A stretch of DNA of 64,000 bases from Stichopus chloronotus (GCA_021234535.1 CM037835.1:4588001-4652000), one strand, 5' to 3'. Counted from the first letter of the stretch, positions 11,401-23,774 are shown. A program made the numbers and translations. Notes: a model not told the origin generated them from the letters alone.

Positions 11401-14400
11401 CCAGAAGAGGAAGATGAGAATGGTGTCAGATGACTGCCTCTGATCTGCTGTCAGTGGTGGGAGAAGCAAACACCTCATCTGAGATCGAGGTCAATTATTT
11501 ACATGAAATGTTGGATTTACCGAGTTTGAATGAAACGTCTGTTTTGAATTTCGATATTTCAGCATTCATGATTTTGATTCATTTTTTCCCACCCGATTTT
11601 GTTATGGCAAGATAACTTTTGCAGACACGACAGTGCTCTTGGCTCTTGACTGGAAGTCACTGTAATTGACAGAGTTGGAATACATTGATCAAGCAAAAGT
11701 GCGTTAATATTGTCTGAGGCAATGAAAGGGCCATGTTAGTATTGATTTGTGGGATCATTTTCTGTTGAAGCGTGCCACTATATTGAAAACAGAGAAATAT
11801 CACAATAGCAAATAACATAATAATAAACAGAATCTGAGGCAAGTGACCATCGTATTGTTTTTAATACACAGACAAACACAACAAGATTATATGAAAAGAA
11901 ACACCTCTTTTCTCGGTGATAATGATGTTTAATTGTTGTAAGTTTTGTATTAAGTTAATTGTTGTGAGTATAAGATGTTAATTGAGTTCAGACTTTGTCT
12001 GATTGGTAATGTCCAATGTAAAAGAATCTAAATTTGAACATTAAACTTGGTATGAATTAACCCTTTCTGACCAGTTCATCTATATTGAGAGTACCTGAGT
12101 ACTCAACCTGAGTACAAGTGGTGCCTATAATGGCTGTGTTGCACTCTCCAGGATAATCTGAACACACCTGGTTCCAGAAAACAGGGTAATGGTGTTAAGT
12201 TTCTTGAGCAGACACACTAGCTGGATATGTGTGCTATATTGGAATAAATCTTGATTTGTTTCTATTTAGCCTCTAAGACCATTTGTGTGTAACAAAGATT
12301 AAACATCTGAAAAGCTGGTAAAAGTGAAAAGTTGTTCTAATTTCAAACTTGGTGTGCAGGTAGCATCTCATAAAGTAGGTGATCAGTATTGTCTCAAATT
12401 AAAACCTTGCATTTTCATTTTATTCCAAGGATGGAGTGTTCGAACTCTGCAAGTGGATGGTTGAATCAGTGTTCATCAAGGTTTCAAGTAAAGTACAGGT
12501 CAAAGGTGAAAGCTTTGTGACCTCTTGGCAAGATGTAGAAGTTGCTTTGGTACTCTATCGGCAGAATTTTTGTAGCCATGCAGATTAATTTGCAGTCAAG
12601 AGAAGACAATTTGAAAACTATGATAAATTGCATCTCAAATAGTGAATGTTGGCTGATCTTTAAATTGGGTCTATATTTGGCCTGAAGTTTAAAGAAAGCC
12701 CAATTTTTTGTGGTAGAATTTTCAGGTTATTTGAAGTTTACAGTTTGAGTAAAAAAAAATTGAAAAACTATTACCGGAGAAAAAGGTGTTCGTAAGTAAT
12801 GTTTGTCTTAAATTTCAAATATTCATATGAACATGATGAATATAACAATAGTGAATAGATAACTGATTTAAGTCGTAAATTAATTATAGAATAGATATAA
12901 TCATAGTTTCATATTCAGCATTCATATCTGAAGTACATCAAAAGTAGAGCTTTTCCTATCGTGGACTGTTCACTCTCAGCAATATCGACCATTGCATGAG
13001 GCTGTTGATTGTGGGTTTTTTTTTTTTGTATCTAGAGGGTGTCATTCCACAAAAGTTTGCTGCGGTCCCCAGTCGACAGGTTATTTCAATTTTATTTTTG
13101 ATTGGCAAGTTGAGGAGCCTGCTACTGGCAATCTCCATCCATGCCTGTAGACTGCATTTATTGATTGGTGTGGAGGCCGACCGTGAGTCAATCTCAGTAT
13201 CCAATCTTGATCATATTGATTGGGCAAGGATCGGTCATCTTCATCAGCGAGGTGTAATCAAAGTCACCAAGTCCTCTGAAACATCTCTGCCACTTCATCT
13301 GTGACCCTCGTGCTGCACGGCATACGACAGTCACGATCGCGGAACACTGATCTGAGAAGTAAGAAAGGCTTTATGAGTGACCATTGTAGTGTGGAGAATC
13401 AAAAGCTGACCTGCCTCTCCTTGTCAGGTATCCTGAGTCTCCATCTCAGGCTGCTGATGGATGGAGATGTTAATAGCTGCAGACAGTTTTCATCAAAATC
13501 TTGTCAAAAGGGTTGACATTGCGACCTGACTTTACACTTTTGTCTCCAAATCGGAGAAGTGTTCATTCAACAGCAAAACAAGGGAGCCTCTTCTCTAGGA
13601 GGTTCCGAGGGTTTCGCTTCAACTGAATTTATTCTGCATCTTTTGCAAGCTCTTTGGAAAATTCTCATGAGCTCATCAGTAGCCATTCAGTCTTGTGTGA
13701 TGATGTTTCTATTGTGTAATATTTACATTATTTTTCCTATTAATTGACTTTAATTCACTGTAAAGTCTAGGGATGCTAACTGTTTCATTTTCAATTTCTC
13801 AATCCTTGCGTAAAGCCAGATGATGAAGTCCTAAACTTTTTATCTCCTTTCAGGAGTCGTGGTTTTGCATGGTAGTAAAACAGTGGTGTTGACATGGAAA
13901 CCACTTTAATCTCATTTTGGGGATCCTGATGCCATCTGATTTAAAGTTGCCAGTTTTGGTCATATCTGAAGTTGCAATCTGTAAATGAGTCACTGGGAAT
14001 TGTGTGCTAGTCAATGTTTGTAAATATCTTTGATCATACACCGTTCATTCTTTGATGATTAATAAATAATTAAAGTTATCATCTTCAGCCAAGAATTAGT
14101 CATTCTGTCTTTCTGAAGGAGCACACTGTCATAGTGTTTTGAAACATATCAGAGATGGACACTTTTAAGTTGTGGAATGCCTCATATGTGTTTTGGTAAA
14201 CTCCTGCTCTGCAGAGTTGGTGTAAGCATTTTATTCATACAGCAATGTCCATGTGAAAGCCACAGTGATCTTTGATAGTCATCATAACATTAAAAGTCTC
14301 CTTTGCTGAGGCTACATCTTTATTTCTTTTTTTTTAAAGAGATGTGGGTGTACTGCAAGTACTGTAATCCACTCGCAAAACCAAATGTATGATGTTTGTT

Positions 14401-14959
14401 TTACTGGAAGACAATCTGTTATTTTCTTAACTATACAGTCAAACTCTTAGTGGTGCATAAAAGAATTTAATTTGACGAAGTGGCATACACCCTAACCATG
14501 AAATTGTTGCAATGCTCTGTTAAAGTTACAACTTTTACCTACATCTACTTGGGGCTTAATTACACCATAGATAGGCCTATTTGAATTGTACTACAAAGGT
14601 ACTCCAAAGAAAACTAGTCAAAACCTCTTGATCTTCAGTAGCTGTACATGGATTGCTGAGAGTCAAGTAACCTTTCATTCATGTCTGGAAAGGGTTTCAG
14701 AAAGATTTGTAAGTAGCTATGTAAACAATTGAGTGCCAGGTTGCAACCATACTTAGAACCCAGACTGATTATTCTCTCCTACCTACCACAGGATTTTTAT
14801 GTACATTTAATATAACCTACAACTGAACAGTACGATGAACCATCCTTCAGCAACAGTGTTGGACCAAACCTATAAAATGTGCTGTTTAGAACAATCTGAT
14901 ATGCACAAACAAGCAAATTAAACATGCTTACTAGCAAATACCTCATGCAGAGAAACAAG
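5456..14959. other. Long stretch without a convincing gene
   Basis: Mostly A+T-rich, CpG-poor sequence of intron type. Weak items: a possible 64-nt exon at 6225-6288 (acceptor CTTGTATTCATTAG, donor GTATGT, 21 open codons); a strong donor CCCCAG|GTAAGT at 6425 just after an ATG-initiated octapeptide frame; a CpG-rich patch at 9901-9960; a long T-tract acceptor at 13010-13036 followed by an open CpG-containing segment to about 13180; and a G13 run at 10840-10852. None is secure enough to annotate alone. Confidence 0.4.
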
Positions 14960-15199
14960 CATAGGTGTAGAAACCCTGAGGGGGGAAGTGCAAGGGGGCA
15001 AATGCCTTTAAGTACTCTGTAGATGGGGACATTGCCCTCCCCTTAAAAAATTTGCCCAAATGCGACTGTAATTTTCTGGTGCTACTAGCCTTGTGCTAAA
15101 TACCTTCCCCTTTGTGGTTGGCTGCCATTTTTGGGGCATAAATTTTTGCTTTTCATTCAATGTTTGCTCCCCACTCAAAGTCATGTTGCTATGCCACTG
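14960..15199. mobile_element. Degenerate hAT-like fragment (about 240 bp)
   Basis: The left end CATAGGTGTAGAAACC and the inverted right end CAGTGGCATAGCAACA agree at 10 of 16 positions. Just inside the left end is the AGGGGGG run typical of this repeat type. The centre has TTTTCTGGTGC, the reverse complement of a word shared with the repeats at 20.9 and 57 kb. No target duplication is recognisable. Identification rests on resemblance to the better-preserved elements at 50520-51353 and 18802-19045. Confidence 0.35.
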
Positions 15200-16541
15200 T
15201 GGCACATTGAGTTGATATCAATAAATTTTTGGTGGTTTTGAAGGATATAAACACATGACAATACTTATAATTAGTAAAATTAGTCAAGTTTCACATCCAA
15301 TAGTTATGACACTGTCAAAAGTTTTGAATTTTTGACCCTTACTTGTACTGGTTATGTGCATGTGAATAAGTACTAATATGAAAAGAGTCTGGTGACAAAT
15401 TTTCAGAAACCAAGTCAAATCATTAATTAGTCACTCATTGATGTTCCATTGTATGTGAAACATTGGGAACTCCTTAGTTTGACCATTTGTCATTAGTATG
15501 TTCAGGAAACTTGGCAGGGTTAGACAAATTTCGTGAATTTCATGAAACAACTCAGTGAGCCTGGTTACTATACATAGAGCAAGTCACAACCAAGTCTGGT
15601 GGATGGAGAAGGAAGTCTGTGGTGCAGAGAGATGCAAATCTCCAATGAACCTACAGGGAAGTATGTGTCTGATATACCACAGACAGCAGAAAGTTTTGAC
15701 ACCCACAAAGAATATACTGAATAATTTATTTTCTATCCATATCTTGCTTCAAGAGAGCTGTGAAATCTTTTCTGGTTCATTGCATGATTCATGTAATTGC
15801 TTATTTTGACAGACGTGTCACTCTGACTCTAGTTGATGAGGTAATTATGACAGGAACATTATCATGCAGCTACTCGTTACTTTCCTCTTTGGATAAACTG
15901 TTCTGGTTTTGTGAAAGATGGCATCTTCACTCCTTAGACTGACCCTGAAGAATGTTTACTTTGCCTTAAAGGGATATCTCTGAAAATAATTGAAATATCT
16001 CAAAAATGAGCTAAATCTTTTCTCTCCATTGGTGAAAACCTCATATCAATATACATCTCATGGTTCATGTAGAATAATATAAGTCTGACTTCATAGTGGG
16101 TGTCTTTCATTATGTGAAATCTGTGATGTGATACCAGCCAAACTAACTGGAATGTTTTGTATTTCTGTATAATTTTGAAGGTTACAATAGGTTTATTGTG
16201 ACCTTTATTTTTACCTTAGTCTACAATCAGCTCACATTAATTTTGACTGGTGCCAAATTTTAAGTTTGGGTAGACACTTCAGTTTTAAAGTTCAAAGACG
16301 TTCTACAGTAGTTTATCAATGTTGCATAACATTTTGGTAGCCTTTCATCAACTGGAAATCTTGAGCGTAGCAGTCTCAGCCCCTAGCAACAACATCTGGA
16401 GGTATGACCAAGATGAGGGTGTACTCCTATCAACACGCTAGTTTGAAGACAAAATGAACACATCCTTGTAAACTTAAAATGAAGTGTTTGGGATACTGCC
16501 ACACACCTTTTCTGTCTTTCTTTCTTTCTGTCTGGTGCTAG

Positions 16542-16720
16542 ATCTGAAAGAATCGTGCTACCTTACAAGTTCGGCGGCTATTGTGTCACAAACCACAAGT
16601 GTTTACCTCATTCTTGCAACTGAAACATTTGATGTAGTTCTGAAGTGTTATAGCAAGAAAATGTATCGCTGTGGAAATCACTCTCATGGTCCAAAAGTTG
16701 CCATTCGTCTCTTAGTTTGA
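16542..16720 (+). CDS. Candidate terminal coding exon, unknown protein
   Basis: A very pyrimidine-rich acceptor (TTTCTTTCTTTCTGTCTGG, then TGCTAG) ends at 16541. With two leading bases the frame is open for 58 codons: LKESCYLTSSAAIVSQ, then TTSVYLILATETFDVVL, then CYSKKMYRCGNHSHG, ending at TGA 16718-16720. The segment carries five CpG in about 180 bases, more than its flanks. The hydrophobic-then-Cys/His-rich C-terminus matches nothing I know. Part of the pyrimidine tract is a (TTTC)n microsatellite, so the acceptor may be fortuitous. Confidence 0.3.
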
Positions 16721-16796
16721 TTTTTTAAGATGACTCTCAATCTTAGAGCTCCTTTGTTTTGTCTTAGTGAGTCTCTTTTGAAGCTGATGACTACAG

Positions 16797-16884
16797 ACAT
16801 TTCCTGAGAAATTGTTTACCGAAGATTTATCGACAAATTTTGATGACGCAGAGGCTTCAATTGTTGATGAGTTTGCGTTTGTTG
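16797..16884 (+). CDS. Candidate internal coding exon, acidic peptide
   Basis: Phase 0 in and phase 1 out, 88 nt, preceded by CTACAG and followed by GTAGTA. The reading TFPEKLFTEDLSTNF then DDAEASIVDEFAFV is strongly acidic, and the segment holds four CpG. Its outgoing phase fits the incoming phase of the candidate at 19553. The acceptor pyrimidine tract is weak and the donor is only fair. No family recognised. Confidence 0.25.
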
Positions 16885-18499
16885 GTAGTAGAAATATCCT
16901 GCATATATTGCTGTGTGCTATTAGTCCTTTACGGTATAATAGAGGTTTAAAAACCAGGACTTCACAGAACAAGCTGCTCATTATTCAAGCTTGAGTAATG
17001 TCCACGGAGTGTAATTTAGAGTCAACATTGCTGAATGTCTGGTAACACGGTGTGAGACTAATCATTTCTATCTCTTCACGAGGTCAGAATTTACAGCATT
17101 TTAACTTTCTGTGAGATCGCAGTTGATTGCCTGCTTAATTGTAGCGAGGAGATCCTTTTTGTCTTCCTCAATTTGTTTTTTGTTTTTTTTCCTTCACGAT
17201 TACATGATAAATCTTTCCCGGTAGATGAGTCACTTCCAACAAACAGCATAATTAATGACACTCTACATAAAGTTATCAAAGAGGATAGATCCTTGGTGAT
17301 AGTACCACTCGTCTCTTTGAGAGAAACCCCAAGTCGTTGTTGCTAGTTCATGACTAAACTAAGAGGTGGGGGAAGGGAAAGGTGGACTTGAGCTGGGGGA
17401 ACAGATGGCCTAAAATTGTTTAAAGAGTACAGAATTTTGGACAAATAGTATGGAAGGAATGTAGGCAATATTTATAACTTAGGTGTTGCTTCATTTTTTT
17501 TTATTGTTTGCAGTATATTGCCTCTTAGCTGTTTTTATTGATAAGACCCATATTGTTTGTATGTTCACGTATCTCAAGAAGTGCCCCGCACAGATTTCCA
17601 CAGATATTGTGCAGCCATGCATGTAATGCTTACTTCCAGAGTCCTCTGACCAATTGCTCTATTTCCCGTCCGCAGTCGAAAAACCCGATCAAAGTTACAT
17701 TCTCTAGGAATTTTAGAAGTGTGCATTTCTGAAGGGGCCATATTTCATGGCATGGTCATGTTTTGTGTTCATGTTGTCTGTTTGTCATCATGTAAATTAG
17801 GTTGGGGAGACTCCAATATTTTTGGAGTTGAGTACTTTCAGCCTGAATAGTCGCGACTCATGCGACTCCTACTCGGTGTTGCTTTTATTGATGCCGTAAC
17901 TGCCGTTTATACATATATAACATAAAATTTAAAGTAGGAATCATCATAGACAATGTAGGGCCCCAAACAGTGAGGGTGCATTAAAATTTGACGTCTTACC
18001 AATAGTCTAGATTGTCAGACACAGAGCAGGCCTAATTGGAAAACAAAGAAATCTAAAAGAGGCATATTAGATTTTACTTAATTTTATTAAACTTTCAAAA
18101 GAACATCATTCAATTTGTTAAACAAAAAATATCTTCAATAATGTTTTGTAAGGTAGCAAAACTCAAGAGAAGTTATGACTCCAAGGAAATTTAGTGAAGT
18201 GGAGTCATGACTGCTGGCCTGGAGTCAGGGCTCTGAAGTAAAGTAACTCATCCAAGCCTAATGGTAACATCCCACTGTGTAAATGTCTAGCTGTTCTCTC
18301 TTTAGTCTCTGGATAACCATCCAAGACTGGTTGGTATTGTGGTACTGTCTGACCTCCACTTCATCACTCTCTGCAATCTACTCCTCTCTTTCTGGCCTAA
18401 CTGGAAGGAGAGGGGAGGGGGAGGGCAGGTTAACCTTCAATTTAGGCCAGGTTTAGCTACTCAAAATCTTTGTATGTTTCCTTTGGTGTTGGCACTCAG

Positions 18500-18544
18500 G
18501 GTGTATAACTTGGATCTGGGCACCCTCAGTGCATGGTCAGTCAG
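18500..18544 (+). CDS. Candidate short internal exon
   Basis: A 45-nt segment between a fair acceptor (GTGTTGGCACTCAG) and a donor (TCAG|GTAACC). In phase 2 it reads VYNLDLGTLSAWSV and leaves in phase 2. This is compatible with one of two open frames of the exon candidate 125 bp downstream (18670-18771). Third positions are G/C-rich. The very short intron implied is unusual, so confidence is low. Confidence 0.22.
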
Positions 18545-18669
18545 GTAACCAGGTACCCCAATATGTAATTCCTTCCATTGTGAAGTCATAATTCGATATT
18601 TTGCTCTGCATGTAATAGCACACCATGTGTCCTACATGTACGTATATGTCAATGTACCTTTCATTATAG

Positions 18670-18771
18670 TCAGGCATACTTGCTGAATTTCGCCATACGT
18701 TTCATGATGCACTCGCAAAACTTTCAATCTGGGGTAGCGATTCAGAAGCAGGCCCCAACGTCATCGGTCAG
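18670..18771 (+). CDS. Candidate internal exon, 102 nt
   Basis: The acceptor TGTACCTTTCATTATAG ends at 18669 and the donor CAG|GTATCT begins at 18772. The segment has six CpG in 102 bases in a CpG-poor region. Two frames are open. In phase 0 it reads SGILAEFRHTFHDALAKLSI then WGSDSEAGPNVIGQ. In phase 2 it reads QAYLLNFAIRFMMHSQ then NFQSGVAIQKQAPTSSV. The second has more G/C at third positions and joins the preceding candidate; the first would join the 22423 candidate. The choice cannot be made by eye. The next intron begins with an hAT-like MITE 30 bp downstream. Confidence 0.35.
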
Positions 18772-18801
18772 GTATCTGGTACAAACACTTATCGGCTGGG
18801 G

Positions 18802-19045
18802 CAGGGTTGTAGCTACGATGGTCAGCGATGGTCGGCTGTCGCCATTTCTCACCTTAGCCGACCACCACAAAGATGAGAAAATACAGATACCAACCATGAC
18901 TTGAACGTCTTCACAACCACTACTGTTGTCCAAATCCAGTAAAAAATGCCCTCATGGGCTTTCTTTGCTTTCCAGGGTTCACAAATTAGCTACTACTTTT
19001 TTTTTCTGAACAACCACCATTTCACTCTGTCTAGCTACAACCCTG
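18802..19045. mobile_element. hAT-like MITE (244 bp), 14-bp perfect TIRs
   Basis: CAGGGTTGTAGCTA at 18802-18815 is matched exactly in inverse at 19032-19045. Termini starting CAGGG are common in hAT elements. The 8-bp flanks (GGCTGGGG and TTCTGGGA) agree at only five positions, so the target duplication is decayed or absent. There is no coding capacity. Confidence 0.65.
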
Positions 19046-19552
19046 TTCTGGGATTTATTTCTGAAGAATAGCACACAGAAAAGTGTGTACACAGAACTAA
19101 TTACCCTCTCTTAATGTTAATGGTGACACATCAGTCACTTGTCACAATCAATAAGGTATCAACTAAGTAAATATTGCAAATATCAAGGATCTTTGTTTCT
19201 TTCCACAATTTGAATATATATTCACCAAACTCTGAGTCATAGTTTCAGTCATGATCTGGCAGGGAATACTTACATAACATCACTGCTATCCACACTTGAA
19301 TGGACAGTTTACTAGTCCATGAGAATGATATGTTTAAGTACCCCTGATACACCCATGAGAATTTTACCACTCATACTGCTGCTATTTTTTTGCCTGGAGT
19401 TAAACACTCCCATAAACTTGGGCAGTCAGGAGAGAGACGGTATTACAGAACTTTGTCCATTTCTGTATCATCACCTTGGGTTACTCCAGGAAGTAATGAA
19501 CATCCAATCCTAGCAGCGTCAGTGCAAAAATAAATGCCATAAATTTTGACAG

Positions 19553-19731
19553 TTTTGTCACATCTGGATTTGAACGATTGTTCAGAATCTTGTGACATCA
19601 GGAGCTTCGTTGGTCTCGATTGTCCCGAATCTGGTGTGTTTGAAATACTTTCAAGGATCATCAAAACGGAATATCTAGACACTTTCAATTCTGTTCGTAA
19701 TCGATATATTCGACTTGGACAATCCCTGTAG
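19553..19731 (+). CDS. Candidate terminal coding exon, unknown protein
   Basis: The acceptor CATAAATTTTGACAG ends at 19552. With two leading bases the frame is open for 58 codons to TAG 19729-19731: LSHLDLNDCSESCDIR, SFVGLDCPESGVFEIL, SRIIKTEYLDTFNSVR, NRYIRLGQSL. Composition is protein-like (balanced charge, no low complexity). About nine CpG fall in 180 bases, the clearest CpG island of the left domain. The opposite strand is also open, a common shadow effect. No family recognised. Incoming phase 1 fits the candidate ending at 16884. Confidence 0.38.
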
Positions 19732-20389
19732 TAGCACATGCTGATTAACATCTAACTAGTCAGCACTGTCCTGTCTGCAATTCTGTTATTGTTTTTTTCT
19801 TAGTTATTATTTTTCCATATTCCTGTTGGACGGTATCTGATATCAATCTTCTATCTAGTTTTGAGTGTGTTTGTCTTGTAATGTGAGACGAGGGAGCTGT
19901 CTCTTTGCAGCAGTTTGGAAAAAGCAAAGATGCGAGGCTCAAGAGCTCTGCAGGAATCAAAAGTGATTGTATCATTTTTCAAAGGGCTCCAGACCAACTG
20001 CATTCCCCTGTAATGTTACTTTGTAATAGAATCGTTGACAGAGTAATGGCAACCCTTTAGAGATATTATTCAAATGACTTTAACAGGGGGACAGTTTAAA
20101 AAAAATGACCTTTGTTGGAACATCACTTTAGAGAATGTCAAACGTATGTCATTTTAATTCACAAGGGGAGAAGCCAGTCCAGTAGAAATATTTTAACAGC
20201 ATTTCACTGTTATGTATGCTCAGATGTCACAGAAGAATTTTGAGTGGCATCTTCTGACTATTTTCCATAAGATAATAGCTCAAAATGACTCAGAGATGTT
20301 ACAATGCAAATGTAACCATCAATGTAAAAGTGGTGGTGAATTCAAAGGTCGTTAGAATTTTATATAGTCAAAGTTAATAGTTGTATTCA

Positions 20390-20975
20390 GGTACAGATCC
20401 AGACATTTTGAAAATGGGCTCAACTTAGAGAAAGCAGGAAATTTGGGTGAATTGTGACAAGCCCATCTTAGTGGAGCAGCATTATCAGTTGGCACGGAGT
20501 GCTGCAGAAAAGCACCAGAAAAAATGAAAATGTGCCCTTGATTGCTAGAAATCACAAGATCTGCAAGTAAACTCCTAGAAATTGTGCTGTCAGTATTTTC
20601 TTTGATGGAACATGTTCTCCTTATAATTAATATTATTATTGGCAGTTTTGTGCAGGTTTTACTCAACCTGTGGCATCAGAATTAGGGTTGTTGTAAGGGT
20701 TAAGAGACTTGATGTGCACTCAGCTATAGAGGGGCCTGATACATGAATGAGGTCTCTGGCAAGGGAAGTCACAGCAAATCATTTAAAATGAATTTACAGT
20801 GTGATACCAAAGCACAGTATGTCTCTACTATAGTGGTGCAGCCAGGATTTTGGACTAGATGAAGCGGGGGCTAAGAATTATGGGAAAAGCATCTAAGCAG
20901 AGCACCACCTTTGGCTGGCATGGAGTGCACCAGAAAATTTTTGGATAAAATTACCTCCCTAGATCATCAGATATG
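20390..20975 (+). repeat. Two direct copies of a dispersed repeat (family R1)
   Basis: Copy 1 (about 20390-20560) and copy 2 (about 20828-20975) share the order CAGxCAG...TTTTGxxxxxGGG, GAGCA, TTGGCTGGCATGGAGTGCA (copy 1: TTGGCACGGAGTGCTGCAG) and CCAGAAAA. The beginning of copy 2, GTGGTGCAGCCAGGATTTTG, resembles hAT-type termini. Inverted relatives of the core lie at 57.2-57.9 kb and about 51.1 kb. Degenerate, non-coding. Confidence 0.5.
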
Positions 20976-22422
20976 CCTGTGTGTTTGTGTTTGATGCTGG
21001 CAGACAGTCCAGGCATAGACTACCAAAAACTGTGTGTGCTGCAGACTCACAGCAACAGATACACTTTTACTTGAGTATTCATGACCCAGAAATACCTCTT
21101 TGCCTGCAAAGGGATATAGTAGTGACAGATATCTAGAAGCACTCCCCATTGTCCTGATTTTTTTTCCCGTTTTTGTAGTCTTTATCACAATATACTCCCA
21201 CAACCAAAGGTTGCACTGCTTGCCATAGTCAACAAACAGTGAGTGAAATTGTAGAGTTGCAGACATAAGAATTTGATTACCTGGTTGTAATCCATGCATA
21301 TTTGACCTAAATAAAGATGCACATTCGCTAAATAAATTTAACTGGTGCTTCCTGTGAAGAGAACTCACTATCAATGTTTGTGCAGTCTTTTTTTTTTGTT
21401 TGGTCATTGGATGTTTCCATGTTCAAGTAAGATACTGTACATCAAATTGGAAGGATAATTTGATTCAAACTTTTTTGATTTCATAACAGTGCATGTCATT
21501 TTGTATCCTGTATACTCTGGTAAAAAAGAGTCGTTCAAACTGAATCATTCAAAACTCAGCACAATCTTTCAGAGGGAATCGTAATCTGGTGCTAAATGTG
21601 ACCTACATATTTTACTACTATGTTTATGTTGTGTGTTAGGATGATATTATCACAGTACCAGAGAGATCAATATATGGATCGTGACAACTCGTTACATTTT
21701 GTTCTGATGTACGCAAAATGTTGGACGCATACAGTATACCTTCATGAGTGAGCGCTTGGTGATGAATGATATACATATTCTCATTACTGTACGTGTTTGT
21801 TAGGAGTAAACCGACAGTTATATGCAAGTTTGCTTGTTCTCTTGCTTAGTGTGGGAGGTAGTTAGATAACAGGATTCTCTTGGGTCATGTTCGGGAATTA
21901 GGCAGGGAAAGGGGTCCTCTTGTCTTGGATGTTAGTAGTAGATGAACATAAATACAGCTTGTCTACAATCAGTCAGTGAACCAGAAGGAAATCCAGAACA
22001 TGGATACTTGCAATCCAACCTTTTGACTGAACTTATGTTGAGTCCTTCCAGTTCATCATTTGTGTGATAATCTCATCATATGATAATCTCTCATCAGCTC
22101 ATTGTTCAGTATTGTTAACATCTGCTGTTACTAAACAGGCCCACTACACGTGTTAAGTGACAATCGCTCCTACAAACAGCCTCATTTGCCTTACGTTATG
22201 ATAATGTGGTCTCAAATGCAAGTTTTTGCTAGATTAAACTACTACTGTTTACTTCACTCCTTACTTACCTGTCTCCTTACCTGTCTGGCACACTGACCAC
22301 TCATTGCATGTTCAGTTTTGTGTACCGTAGTTAGCATCAAACTGTTTAGACTGAAGATTCTTCTTTTTTATGAAGTATTTTTTAACATAAATTTCTTTTA
22401 TGCATTTTGTTTTATTTTTCAG

Positions 22423-22515
22423 ACAAACGAGCCTTTCGGGTGTCACTTACGTCAAATCAGTGTAATGCTCCAATCAAATCTCTTTCAAGTGGTCGAACCA
22501 TATGACCTGCACTGA
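22423..22515 (+). CDS. Candidate coding exon behind a very strong acceptor
   Basis: The tract TTTTGTTTTATTTTTCAG ending at 22422 is the best splice acceptor in the left domain. In phase 0 the exon reads TNEPFGCHLRQISVM then LQSNLFQVVEPYDLH and stops at TGA 22513-22515. An AATAAA follows near 22637, consistent with a last exon. The segment has about four CpG. A second frame (phase 1, starting KRAFRVSLTSN) is also open and could leave through GTGTAA at 22460 toward the next candidate at 22707. Unknown protein. Confidence 0.33.
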   Translation, partial: TNEPFGCHLRQISVMLQSNLFQVVEPYDLH

Positions 22516-22706
22516 CAATCCCCCCTGCCACAATAATCAGCAAGGACAGCTAGCAGGGAGTAAGTTTATGCCACTGAGCTAGAGTCTGTGTCTTGATGTG
22601 AAGAATCACATGAGTATGACATACTGTCACTTATAAAATAAAAAATATATACTTAAAGGAGTGATGATCAAAAACGTTAGCAATTTCCTTCAACTTTTTA
22701 TTTCAG

Positions 22707-22810
22707 TTGTTTAACTAGTAACGATACTACAGAAATGAACCGCATTAAGATCTGTCGGGAGAATGTAAACCATCGTCCGTCACTCAAAAAGGCACATTTT
22801 TATGGCATCA
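22707..22810 (+). CDS. Candidate internal exon, 104 nt
   Basis: Strong acceptor (CAACTTTTTATTTCAG) and good donor (ATCA|GTAAGA) enclose 34 codons in phase 2-in, phase 1-out: CLTSNDTTEMNRIKIC, RENVNHRPSLKKAHFYGI. The segment keeps five CpG and has mixed codon usage. This is the best acceptor-ORF-donor combination in the left domain. The product is basic and hydrophilic and I do not recognise it. Confidence 0.4.
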
Positions 22811-22940
22811 GTAAGAGACAACAGTTTTAATGGTCTCTGTGCAAATGGTCAAAATAATCTGTGTTAACATGACATCAGTCCTTACCCTAAAAATTTTGCG
22901 GCATAAATTTGAGCAGACATTGTTGGTGACAGTGTGTGAT

Positions 22941-22959
22941 GTCTGTCTGTCTGTCTGTC
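22941..22959. repeat. (GTCT)n microsatellite
   Basis: About five uninterrupted GTCT units. Confidence 0.85.
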
Positions 22960-23202
22960 AATTGGTGTAGTTGACAGGCAAAGATGCTCGCAGACAGTTT
23001 TGGATTCGATTCATCCACTTATCCACCAGATCATGATGCTGCCATTGTATGCAAAGTTTGCAAACTCATGTCATTAAAAATATCTATATAAATGTTTGTT
23101 TTCCTCTTTCAGTTTTTTCAATATGCCAACTCTTAATGTTGACATGATTGAGCAGCTCACGTATGAGCACCAAATGATTTCATTGATGATCCAGTCATAT
23201 CA

Positions 23203-23241
23203 TGAGTGTATTTTGTGTGGGCATCACACAAAATACGCTCA
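23203..23241. other. 17-bp stem hairpin with 5-nt loop
   Basis: TGAGTGTATTTTGTGTG at 23203-23219 faces CACACAAAATACGCTCA at 23225-23241. They are complementary at 16 of 17 positions, and the exception becomes a G.U pair if transcribed in plus sense. The loop is GGCAT. The stem stops abruptly on the outside, too short for a typical microRNA precursor. It could be a foldback remnant. Confidence 0.6.
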
Positions 23242-23774
23242 CGCAAAATTTTGATGAAGTCAGTTCCCACCATGTCAGTCATGAGACAAGTTTTACTTGG
23301 ATTGCTGACCGTTGTTTAGAAAACAATTTTTTTTTTGTCATTGAAATAATTGTAAAGTAATAGCAATTTGATGAAGTTTGGTAACTGCAAAAGATTATGT
23401 AGGATGATACTGTAAGTCACACTTACAATTCTACACTTTCATGATTTGCTTCAATACAGTGGATGTTTTAGACAAAAGTTCAGTATTTCTCTTCTCAGTT
23501 ATCTGTGTTGCCAACAAATATGGTATAAACTTGATCTGTGTGGAGTGTATTATGTATCAGCGTGTCAGATATTGACACCTATTCTACAGTTCACGAATAG
23601 TTGTGTCATCGGTGGAAAATGGTTTGAATATGTCAAACACATATTTGAGACAGGAGAGACTCAGTAATAGTGCCACCATTGTCCCCCGGTCCATATTGAT
23701 AGATAATGCCAAAGGGTAGACATGGGTGCTCATGTTCATGCTCTACAATCAAAATGAGGTGAATTAAGGAAGTT

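Noticed and set aside
20967..21407. 146-codon minus-strand ORF
   Set aside because: One ORF near this size is not very surprising by chance. The peptide shows no domain, and the interior lacks the CpG retention and splice signals seen in better candidates.
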